13,790 nucleotides of DNA. Source: DATGMB01 sp035293845 (GTDB lineage: Bacteria > Acidobacteriota > Terriglobia > Bryobacterales > Bryobacteraceae). The stretch spans positions 1 through 13,790 of the forward strand of contig DATGMB010000220.1 in NCBI GenBank assembly GCA_035293845.1, written 5' to 3'. This document shows, in pieces, positions 1 through 5,720 of this stretch; position 1 is the stretch's first letter, and the number at the start of each line of letters is the position of its first letter. The notes under the pieces were generated by a model that was not told the DNA's origin, ran no database searches, and saw nothing but the letters and a program-made list of their open reading frames with translations. The translations under genes were made by a program, and so were the position numbers.

Positions 1-2
1 TG

Positions 3-395
3 GACAGCCGCAAACGGCAACTGCTCAATGAACTGTTCCGGCTCAATCGGCGAATGATGAAAGCGTATCTTCTCAAGGAAAGCCTCGACCGGTTGTGGAC
101 GTATCGGTATGAGGGCGCAGCCTTGCGTTACCTGCACCAGTCGATCGACCAGTTGCGTTGGCAGCGGCTGGAGCCGTTCAAGAAGCTGGCGGAGATGCTG
201 CTCAGCCACCTGGAAGGGATTCTGAACTACTGCCGCATGCCCGTACGATTCGGTCTGGTGGAGGCCGTCAACGGGAATATCAAGGCGCTCCTTCGCCGCG
301 GGCGTGGATATAAGAATCTTCGTTACCTGCTGCTGAAGGCGCAGCGCCTGGCGGCGCTCAAGACCGAATTCCTGGTCCTTCGGAAAGCGGCGTAG
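3..395 (+). CDS. ISL3-family transposase, C-terminal part (5' end outside window)
   Basis: The frame is open from base 3 to the TAG at 393-395, so an internal ATG at 54 is not the true start. The visible 130 residues end in the conserved ISL3 C-terminal block: a helix-rich stretch (LEGILNYCRMPVRFGLVEAV) followed by N-G-N-I-K, R-R-G-R-G-Y-K-N-L and L-L-K-A-Q. In this family the Glu of the V-E-x-x-N motif is taken as the last residue of the catalytic DDE triad. The protein cuts and joins DNA at the element's inverted repeats. The rest of a roughly 400-residue protein lies to the left, so whether the gene is intact cannot be judged. No frameshift is seen in the part present. Confidence 0.8.
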   Translation, partial: DSRKRQLLNELFRLNRRMMKAYLLKESLDRLWTYRYEGAALRYLHQSIDQLRWQRLEPFKKLAEMLLSHLEGILNYCRMPVRFGLVEAVNGNIKALLRRGRGYKNLRYLLLKAQRLAALKTEFLVLRKAA

Positions 396-428
396 GTTGG
401 GGGCTTTTCAGATTCTTGCTCAGAGCCC
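396..428. repeat. Probable right terminal inverted repeat of the ISL3 element
   Basis: The non-coding tail between the transposase stop and the presumed IS boundary. Its reverse complement starts GGGCTCTGAGCAAGAATC, which fits the GGCTCT-type ends of ISL3 elements. The matching left repeat is not visible, so repeat length and exact end are unproven. A candidate 8-bp target duplication, TATGTCTT, follows at 429-436. Confidence 0.45.
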
Positions 429-632
429 TATGTCTTTTTCCTCGAATACGTGCCTGCTGCCCAGTGCTATAAGCTGGCAAAGGCGTGGATGCTGAAGAAT
501 GGCGTTGCGGTCGCCGTATCGGCTGACGACTTGGCCAGAGTCTGCCGGGGAACCTCACAATTCAATGGCATGTCCGAGACTGCATTCTTGGCCGCTGTAA
601 GATTGCTGCAAGCATCCTATAGCGGTAAATAG
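429..632 (+). pseudogene. 3' tail of an unknown gene, apparently split by the insertion sequence
   Basis: Immediately past the presumed IS end a frame is open from 429 to the TAA at 630-632. It reads through the candidate target duplication (Tyr-Val-Phe-Phe-Leu-Glu) and gives 67 residues. A GTG at 450 could start it, but no Shine-Dalgarno sequence precedes it. Continuity across the target duplication makes it more likely to be the C-terminal end of a disrupted gene. The segment contains AKAWMLKNGVAVAVSADDLA and a helical end (ETAFLAAVRLLQASYSGK). I do not recognise the family. Its base composition is closer to the decayed region on its right than to the GC-rich genes beyond 1399. Confidence 0.5.
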
Positions 633-665
633 ATACTGCTAAATCAGCGAATGAGGAACATATAA

Positions 666-1074
666 ATGCATCGGAACATCTTAGTGCTGGTATTCTGCTC
701 AGCCGTGCCAGTCTTCGCGCAAAGCTGCATCTCTCGCCGAACACGACCGGAGGTCCACAATATAACGAGCCTCAACCGTTGATAGCCACTCAGCTTGGCC
801 AAGATTGGCCGGTAGCATGGCCTCAGAATGAAAACATATACCAACGACTCGGGTATCACTCTCTGAATATCTGAATGGCCTTCCTGAAGATTATATGAAG
901 CACACTTTCGCTCATGAGGTCGGTCATACCATGGCGCTGGACGATTGTACCGACTGTAATGCCGGAAAAGGAGGGACCATTATGGCGTATCCCGATCCAA
1001 ACGCGGGGAGCTGGATAACTGGCCCGCAATACTGCGATACGGTGCAGGTGCAACAGACGGCGTTCCCGTTCTGA
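666..1074 (+). pseudogene. Secreted metzincin-like zinc metalloprotease, broken by two frameshifts
   Basis: A good Shine-Dalgarno (GAGGA, 653-657) precedes ATG 666, which starts a typical signal peptide, MHRNILVLVFCSAVPVFA-QS. That frame stops at 780-782. Sensible sequence continues in the next frame from about 721 (LHLSPNTTGGPQYNEPQPL, then WPVAWPQNENIYQRLGYH) to a stop at 872-874. It continues again in the third frame from about 862 (EYLNGLPEDYMKHTFAHEVG) to TGA 1072-1074. The last segment has a zinc site H-E-V-G-H-T-M-A-L-D-D, matching the metzincin HExxHxxGxxH/D pattern with Ala for Gly. A Met-turn-like T-I-M-A-Y-P-D follows, with several Cys. Each frame step fits loss of one base. In life it would have been an exported protease; at about 135 reconstructed residues it is short, so internal deletion is also possible. 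Confidence 0.65.
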
Positions 1075-1349
1075 TCATTTCGCTCGGATCTCAGGGGAAT
1101 CATGGGTCGTGGCTCTCGACAAGCCCGGCCTGTGGTGTGTTTCAGCTGCTACCTTAGGGCACTGGCCTGGATATTTTTGATAGGACGAGAGCGCAGTGCC
1201 TTCAAATCGCAATTGTTCAATCTCGATTCGTGGCAAGAACCGTTCCAAGCCTTCGGCTTTGGCTGAATCGGGACTGTCAGCTGAGCGAACGCAGACGCAC
1301 CATATTGTTGAATCAAAGGAAAAGGAAGATCGATTGGAGGGCCTATCCG
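1075..1349. other. Gene-free stretch between the broken protease and the tRNA fragment
   Basis: No convincing gene, RNA or repeat is seen. A 54-codon frame at 1102-1266 starts after AGGGGA but resembles no family I know and has no coding bias. This stretch and the region to its left are visibly less GC-rich than everything right of 1399. It would be the end of the integrated element if the tRNA fragment at 1350 is an attachment site. Confidence 0.5.
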
Positions 1350-1398
1350 CTGCCTTGCAAGCAGGAGGTCCGCGGTTCGAGCCCGCGAGCGCCCACCA
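1350..1398 (+). pseudogene. 3' half of tRNA-Ala(TGC); probable attachment-site scar of a genomic island
   Basis: The sequence folds as the 3' part of a tRNA. The anticodon loop CTTGCAA (1354-1360) carries anticodon TGC and its 3' stem strand GCAGG is 1361-1365. The variable region is 1366-1370. The T-arm is perfect: CGCGG (1371-1375), loop TTCGAGC, CCGCG (1383-1387). The 3' acceptor strand AGCGCCC (1388-1394), discriminator A and an encoded CCA (1396-1398) complete it. The 5' anticodon strand matches only from 1350, and no D-arm or 5' acceptor strand (which would read GGGCGCT) lies upstream. It is therefore a truncated copy, not a working tRNA. Integrases that target tRNA genes leave such a 3' duplicate at the far end of the inserted DNA, which here would lie to the left. 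Confidence 0.8.
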
Positions 1399-2523
1399 CT
1401 ACCGCCACCGGAACTCGAAGCTCCCCTCCCCGGCGCACAGCACCCTCGCTTCCCATCGCCGCGCTTCGGAATCCAGTCTCTTCCGCAGCCACTCGGCGTC
1501 GCTGGGCGCGGCGTGTTGCAAGCGGAACCGGCGGGTCTCGAGCGGAATCAGCGTGAGATATTGTAAATCTCCCGCGCCGGCGCCCAGCGTGACGAAATAC
1601 ATCAGCACAAGGTTGCCTCTATATTCCTCGTAACCGGAGATGCCTTCGTAATCGTTCAGGAAATCGCCGCATCCGTAGAGAATCAACCGTTCGCGGTACA
1701 CCTCGATCGCCTTCGGATGATGCGACGAATGACCGTGAATCACGTCGGCCGCGCCGCAATCGATCAGCCGGTGCGCGAAATCGCGGTGGGCGCGCGGGAT
1801 CTCGTATCCCCAGTTCCCGCCCCAATGGATCGAGACCACCACCGCATCGCCGGGCCGCCGCAACGTCCGCACGTGCGCGGCCAACGCCTCCGCGGCCGCC
1901 GCCGTCGCATCGGGCAGCAGGACGATCCCGGGCTGGTTCGCGGCGGCCACCCAATCGGGCAGCGCGCCGCAATCCGCGGTTGCCGCAGCGAACACCAGCA
2001 GCCGGCCGCCTCTCAACGGGAATGCGGCCGGCTGTAGCGCTTCAGCGGCATCGCGGCCCGCGCCGGCCGTCCGGATGCCTGCCGCCCGCAAGCTCGAGAG
2101 CGTCTCCAGCAACCCGGCGCGTCCCCAATCCAGAACGTGATTGTTCGCCAGCGTGCAGCAGTCGATCCCTGCAGCGGCAAGGCACGGCGTATTGGCCGGG
2201 TGCATTCGATAGTTAATGCCTTTGGGCTCGTATTCCGCGCTGGTGGTGATGCTCGTTTCCAGATTGACGATCCGCACGTCCGGCGTGAATCGCTGGAATT
2301 CCTGCAGCGCGTCGCCCCAAGGGTAGTCGAAGCCGGCCGGTCTCGGGATGCTGCCATGCGCGCGTTCCGCCAAGGCAACATACTCCAGCGCGGAATCTAC
2401 ATAGGATTCGTGCAGTTGCGGATCGGACGCGTGGGGCAGGATCTGGTCGATGCCTCGCCCCGTCATGACGTCGCCGGCCAGAAATAGCGTCCAGCCGCCA
2501 TCAACCGGCTGCGATGTAGGCAT
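1399..2523 (-). CDS. CapA/PGA_cap family metallophosphatase-like protein
   Basis: 374 residues with the PGA_cap fold signature in order: L-A-G-D-V-M-T-G-R-G (15-24), V-N-L-E-T-S (86-91), L-A-N-N-H-V-L-D-W-G (125-134), S-I-H-W-G-G-N-W (231-238), H-G-H-S-S-H-H-P-K (263-271) and G-D-F-L-N-D-Y (286-292). The Asp, Asn and His residues of these blocks are the metal ligands of the calcineurin-like metallophosphatase fold. CapA proteins take part in poly-gamma-glutamate capsule synthesis, but most family members lack the capB/capC partners, and none is seen here, so the substrate is unknown. No signal peptide or membrane anchor is visible. The ATG lies 23 bases inside the end of the upstream CBS gene, which suggests translational coupling as the last gene of a leftward group. 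The TAG stop abuts the CCA end of the tRNA-Ala fragment. Confidence 0.88.
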   Translation of the reverse strand: MPTSQPVDGGWTLFLAGDVMTGRGIDQILPHASDPQLHESYVDSALEYVALAERAHGSIPRPAGFDYPWGDALQEFQRFTPDVRIVNLETSITTSAEYEPKGINYRMHPANTPCLAAAGIDCCTLANNHVLDWGRAGLLETLSSLRAAGIRTAGAGRDAAEALQPAAFPLRGGRLLVFAAATADCGALPDWVAAANQPGIVLLPDATAAAAEALAAHVRTLRRPGDAVVVSIHWGGNWGYEIPRAHRDFAHRLIDCGAADVIHGHSSHHPKAIEVYRERLILYGCGDFLNDYEGISGYEEYRGNLVLMYFVTLGAGAGDLQYLTLIPLETRRFRLQHAAPSDAEWLRKRLDSEARRWEARVLCAGEGSFEFRWR

Positions 2524-2980
2524 GGAGCTGATCGATGGTGTAGGCCTGCGCCGAGATAATCGCCTTCACCAGATCGCCGATCGAGACCATTCCTCTCAGC
2601 TCTCCCTCTTCCACCACGGGCAGGTGCCGGATGCGCTTTTCGGTGACGATTCGCATGCACTGATCCACGGTATGGGCCGGGGTCACCGTAATGGGCGCGG
2701 GCGTCATAATTTCCCGCACCAGCGTTTCTTTGGACGATCGACCCTGCAAAATCACCTTGCGCGCGTAATCGCGCTCGGAAACGATTCCCACGAGCTCGCG
2801 GCCTTCCAGGACCATCAGCGCTCCGACTCCCGCGCGGGCCATCTCCGCAATGGCCTCATACACCGTGGATTCGGGCGCGATGGATATAATATCGCCGCCC
2901 TTCTGATCGAGAATGGAGCTCACCGTGTCGAGGACGGCTCTTTGCCGCCTGCTACTGAGCGTCAAAGGCAACTCCGTCAT
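2501..2980 (-). CDS. CBS-domain pair protein
   Basis: 159 residues consisting almost entirely of two CBS domains (about 24-80 and 92-148). Typical sequences are G-A-L-M-V-L-E-G-R-E-L-V-G-I-V-S-E-R-D-Y in the first, and the linker I-M-T-P-A-P-I-T-V, R-I-R-H-L-P-V-V and G-M-V-S-I-G-D-L-V in the second. Stand-alone CBS pairs bind adenine nucleotides and act as energy-status or stress switches; the partner is unknown. The frame can be extended to 3067, but the added residues are Arg-rich and unlike the family. ATG 2980 has a Shine-Dalgarno at 9 bases, so the short form is preferred. It follows the glycosidase gene by 94 bases and overlaps the CapA-like gene by 23. It may have its own promoter, but none is clear. 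Confidence 0.9.
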   Translation of the reverse strand: MTELPLTLSSRRQRAVLDTVSSILDQKGGDIISIAPESTVYEAIAEMARAGVGALMVLEGRELVGIVSERDYARKVILQGRSSKETLVREIMTPAPITVTPAHTVDQCMRIVTEKRIRHLPVVEEGELRGMVSIGDLVKAIISAQAYTIDQLHAYIAAG

Positions 2981-2989
2981 CGCAGAATA

Positions 2990-2995
2990 CCTCTT
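2990..2995 (-). promoter_or_regulatory. Ribosome binding site deciding the CBS gene start
   Basis: On the minus strand AAGAGG lies nine bases before the ATG at 2980. It supports this start over the upstream in-frame ATG at 3067, which would add 29 non-conserved residues. Confidence 0.65.
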
Positions 2996-3074
2996 GGGTA
3001 ACCTACTGCACGTTTCGAGCCGGGATCGCGCCCGCAAGCATTCCGCTGTGCGTTCCCGCACGAGCATGCGGCCG

Positions 3075-4085
3075 CTATGTGCGGAGTTCCTCGCGCACCA
3101 GCGCGCCGAATGCGGTCGGCACCCAGGCCGGAGCGCGAGGCGGCTCGATCAGACGCGGGTGATCTACCCAACTCCAGGCCGTCCATCCCAGGCCGCGCTC
3201 GCGCATCGCAGCCGCCAGCCTGCGCCCGAACCGGAGATCCCGCTCCGTGCCGCCCCACTCGCCCACCAGGACTGGCACGTCGTCGGAGGTCCCCAAGGCC
3301 TTCCACCAGTGCATTCGTCTGCGATTGGGGTAGATATGCGCGGAATAGACGATATTCGGCGCTTCCACGCGAATGCCCCGGAGATCGAACGCCCAATCCG
3401 TGCCGGCCACCACGATGATCCCGGCGGGGCGAATGCGGCGCACCTCGGCAACCAGCCGCGCGGCCCAGGGCAGCCACTCCGCGGGACCGGCAGACCGGCC
3501 GGCGGACTCTACCGGCCCGCCGCCGGGTCCGATCACGCAGAGTGGGTGGGGATCGTCCGGTAACCGGTCGTGCGGTTCGTTCAACAGATCCAGCAGAACG
3601 GCGGGCTCATCGCGATATCGCGCCGCCAGCGTTTTCCAAAGTACGATGGATTCGGCGTTCGGAAGCGGCGGGACGCGGTTCGCGCTGACCGCGCCGGTTG
3701 CATCCTCGGTGTGTCCGTAGACGGTCCGCGGATCGAGCCAGTGCAGATCCAGAACGGTGTACGCTCCCAATGCGGACGCCCATAGGATCGCCTGATCGAG
3801 CGCGGCGAGGTATTCCTCCGCGGAGTGCCCCGCCGCGCCGCGCAACGCCCACTCCTGATTGAACGGCAGCCGGATGACGTTGGCGCGCCAGCCCACCACG
3901 ATCTCCCGCATCTCATCCCCGGTGAACTGCGCGCCGTGAAGAAACCCCCGATCCGTGGGCGGCGAGTATTCGAGGCCGGAGCGGTTGATGCCCCGGAGCA
4001 GCACCGGCTGCATCGTATCGGCGCGCAGGATGCGGTTCGATGCGGTGACCAGCTCCGGGAGGCCGGACGATAGTTCTCCACGCAT
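3075..4085 (-). CDS. Glycoside hydrolase family 5 (cellulase-like) enzyme
   Basis: 336 residues spanning a GH5 (beta/alpha)8 barrel. Recognisable blocks are L-R-G-I-N-R (30-35), V-I-R-L-P-F-N-Q-E-W (70-79), V-L-D-L-H-W-L-D (111-118) and D-L-L-N-E-P-H-D (166-173), where Glu170 is the expected acid/base. Later come Y-S-A-H-I-Y-P (247-253), V-L-V-G-E-W-G-G (272-279), where Glu276 is the expected nucleophile, and W-T-A-W-S-W (301-306). All catalytic positions are present. The family hydrolyses beta-1,4-glucans, mannans and related beta-glycosides with retention; the substrate here is not predictable. No signal peptide is visible and no better upstream start exists, so the protein looks cytoplasmic, which is unusual for a polymer-degrading GH5. 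It starts 12 bases after the radical SAM gene stops, so the two are almost certainly co-transcribed. Confidence 0.87.
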   Translation of the reverse strand: MRGELSSGLPELVTASNRILRADTMQPVLLRGINRSGLEYSPPTDRGFLHGAQFTGDEMREIVVGWRANVIRLPFNQEWALRGAAGHSAEEYLAALDQAILWASALGAYTVLDLHWLDPRTVYGHTEDATGAVSANRVPPLPNAESIVLWKTLAARYRDEPAVLLDLLNEPHDRLPDDPHPLCVIGPGGGPVESAGRSAGPAEWLPWAARLVAEVRRIRPAGIIVVAGTDWAFDLRGIRVEAPNIVYSAHIYPNRRRMHWWKALGTSDDVPVLVGEWGGTERDLRFGRRLAAAMRERGLGWTAWSWVDHPRLIEPPRAPAWVPTAFGALVREELRT

Positions 4086-4097
4086 CGCAACTCGCGC

Positions 4098-5630
4098 TTA
4101 CACGCGCAGCGCCACGCGCTTCTGCCGGAAGAAATGACCGTAGATTCCCACACCGATCCGCACCAGCCACCGGGTGGTGAGCGAGAGCTTCCGCCGGTTC
4201 ACCGCGTCCGCGGATATCCCATTGCCCGCGTACACTCGCCGGAACGCCAGGCACGCGACCAGGTACGTCAGCTTTCCCGCCAGCGGCCAAGTGCGCGGCC
4301 ATCCGGCCCGCAGGCGGCGTGCCGATTCGCACAGCGAATAGAAGGCGTCCCAGCATTTGGCGTTTTCGCGCGCCCACTCCTCGCGCGGCAGCTCCGGATG
4401 CCGGATGACGTCCAGATGCGAAAGCGGCTTCAGCCAGAATTCCTCTTCCACCAGCTCGATACGGTGCTTGGGAATATATCCCGGCGTGCCGCGGTGTTGG
4501 CGGTCGCTCAACAGCTCGTAATAGTCCTTCGTCCCCGGAAACGGGTTATAGAACGGGAACTGCGCGAGCAGTGCCCCGCTTTCGAGAGCGAAGCGTCGCA
4601 TCGTCCGAATGGTTTCCGGCGTGTCCGACTCCAGCCCGCAGATGATCGATCCGAGCACGAGGATGCCGTGGTCCTGAATCCGGCGGATCACTTCGCTCAT
4701 GCGGCTCCCCGCCGGATTCCATTGTTTATTGGCGGCGGCGAGGCCTTCCTCGGTAAACGATTCCACTCCGATCAACGCCGCGCGCACGCGCATCTGGTCG
4801 TGCATGGCGATCAGGTACTCCTCGTCGGACACCACTTCGGCCGTCATCTGCGTCATCGAGAACACATGGCGCGGAACCCGCTCGCCGTATTCGCGGAACA
4901 GGCGCAGCCGTTCCTCGCGCACGCGCTCCAGTTGCCGCCGCGCGGCCGGGCTGGGCTCGCGGGCGATGCGTCCCAGCGTCGCCGGGTTGAAATTGTCGTC
5001 CGCGAAGGCGATCTGCCGGAAGCCCAGCGCGTAAAGCTCGTTCACTTCGGAGATGATGTTCTCGGCCAGCCGCAGACGCGGCCGGCGCCCGTCCGTCACC
5101 CACACCGAGCAAAACGAACAGTTCTCCGGACACCCCGCGACGGTCTGTACCGTGGCGAACATATACCGGGCCGGGTCCACCAGGTCCCACCGGGCGCGAG
5201 CCATCGCCTCGCCCGGCACGCGTCCGCCGTCGTAGCGGCGTTTCAGCCTGCCCGAGAGCGCATCGCGGATGACCTGAGCCCAGACCGCGTCGCCATTGCC
5301 CGTGACCACCGCATCGGCGCCCATACGGAGCGGCTCGTCCGGAAAGATGGTGGGATGGATGCCGCCGAAGACCACGGTCGCACCCCTTGCCTTCGCGTCG
5401 CGCAGCACGCGGTATCCCGCCGTGCAATTCCCGCTGCTGATGCCGATTCCCACGATATCTCCGGCCGCCACCATCTCCGGCCGGAACCGCTTCAGGGTTT
5501 CATCGATCAGGATCGGGTCGCCCGCAAGGTCGACCGGCGTCGCGCCCGCCAGTACGTACAGCCAGCGCGGGGTAAAGAAGCTATACCCCGTGGTAATTTG
5601 TGACGGGTTTACAAGAACAATGTGCGGCAT
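4098..5630 (-). CDS. B12-binding-domain-type radical SAM enzyme
   Basis: 510 residues. The N-terminal 130 or so resemble a cobalamin-binding Rossmann domain (H-I-V-L-V-N-P-S; G-I-G-I-S-S-G-N; V-V-F-G-G-I-H-P-T-I-F-P-D-E-P; A-D-A-V-V-T-G-N-G-D), although the DxHxxG motif for base-off cobalamin is absent. The radical SAM motif follows: A-G-C-P-E-N-C-S-F-C, cysteines 167, 171 and 174, which would bind the [4Fe-4S] cluster and SAM. Barrel features include F-A-D-D-N-F-N and A-L-I-G-V-E-S-F. The C-terminal 80 residues are basic with hydrophobic stretches (around LTYLVACLAF and WLVRIGVGIYGHFF), suggesting membrane association. Relatives modify lipids, tetrapyrroles or natural products; the substrate is unknown. 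It is first of a leftward group and diverges from the kinase gene. Its start codon lies in a hairpin (5613-5637). Confidence 0.87.
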   Translation of the reverse strand: MPHIVLVNPSQITTGYSFFTPRWLYVLAGATPVDLAGDPILIDETLKRFRPEMVAAGDIVGIGISSGNCTAGYRVLRDAKARGATVVFGGIHPTIFPDEPLRMGADAVVTGNGDAVWAQVIRDALSGRLKRRYDGGRVPGEAMARARWDLVDPARYMFATVQTVAGCPENCSFCSVWVTDGRRPRLRLAENIISEVNELYALGFRQIAFADDNFNPATLGRIAREPSPAARRQLERVREERLRLFREYGERVPRHVFSMTQMTAEVVSDEEYLIAMHDQMRVRAALIGVESFTEEGLAAANKQWNPAGSRMSEVIRRIQDHGILVLGSIICGLESDTPETIRTMRRFALESGALLAQFPFYNPFPGTKDYYELLSDRQHRGTPGYIPKHRIELVEEEFWLKPLSHLDVIRHPELPREEWARENAKCWDAFYSLCESARRLRAGWPRTWPLAGKLTYLVACLAFRRVYAGNGISADAVNRRKLSLTTRWLVRIGVGIYGHFFRQKRVALRV

Positions 5631-5637
5631 TGTTCTT
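5613..5637 (-). promoter_or_regulatory. Hairpin enclosing the start codon of the radical SAM gene
   Basis: Perfect 10-bp inverted repeat, AAGAACAATG (5613-5622) and CATTGTTCTT (5628-5637), around a 5-base loop. In the leftward mRNA the start codon AUG (5630-5628) is the last three bases of the 5' arm and pairs with CAU in the 3' arm inside codons 3-4. The bases just before the AUG are also paired. Such a fold would hinder ribosome loading and could serve as a translational switch. The same symmetry could instead be a protein-binding site in DNA. The repeat is seen directly; the function is inferred. Confidence 0.55.
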
Positions 5638-5664
5638 TTTCACCTGCAGCGCCGCGAAACGGTG

Positions 5665-5696
5665 TCAGTATACACGACACTCCTTCCGTATACTGA
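5665..5696. promoter_or_regulatory. Symmetric divergent promoter/operator between the two gene groups
   Basis: A 9-bp inverted repeat, TCAGTATAC (5665-5673) and GTATACTGA (5688-5696), is separated by 14 bases. Each arm holds the palindrome GTATAC and a TATACT hexamer like a sigma-70 -10 box: 5689-5694 on the plus strand for the kinase gene, and the mirror-image 5667-5672 on the minus strand for the radical SAM gene. No good -35 hexamer is found, so activator dependence or an operator role is possible. The repeated GTATAC units are 20 bp apart, about two helical turns, as for a dimeric regulator. Confidence 0.5.
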
Positions 5697-5720
5697 ATTT
5701 TCTTCGTTGGTTAGCAGGCA

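Larger units (their letters stand above)
1..428 (+). mobile_element. 3' end of an ISL3-family insertion sequence (left end outside window)
   Basis: The first 395 bases encode the C-terminal part of an ISL3-type DDE transposase. After its stop, about 33 non-coding bases end in CAGAGCCC at 421-428. Read inward from the right this gives GGGCTCTG, which resembles the GGCTCT-type termini of ISL3 elements. The next eight bases, TATGTCTT (429-436), would then be the target-site duplication, since ISL3 elements usually make 8-bp duplications. The exact boundary is inferred because the left terminus is not in the window. The element appears to interrupt the reading frame that continues at 429-632. Confidence 0.6.

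Noticed and set aside
666..1074. Programmed frameshifting in the metzincin-like gene
   Set aside because: Two shifts in so short a gene, with no slippery heptamer noticed, next to an IS and an island scar, are better explained by decay.
1102..1266. Short 54-codon frame after an AGGGGA
   Set aside because: No family resemblance or coding bias, and it lies in the decayed region; mentioned only in the gap entry.
1350..1398. Functional tRNA-Ala gene
   Set aside because: The 28 or so bases upstream do not form a D-arm or a 5' acceptor strand complementary to AGCGCCC.
1196..1633. 145-codon frame running through the tRNA fragment into the CapA-like gene
   Set aside because: It crosses the tRNA scar and is antisense to the CapA C-terminus; no ribosome site or family resemblance.
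4134..5603. 489-codon open frame on the plus strand opposite the first radical SAM gene
   Set aside because: Arg/His-rich, motif-free translation antisense to a well-supported gene.
5613..5640. Rho-independent terminator on the plus strand (stem followed by TTTTT)
   Set aside because: The stem is AT-rich and no plus-strand gene lies upstream; its position over the minus-strand start codon favours a regulatory role.
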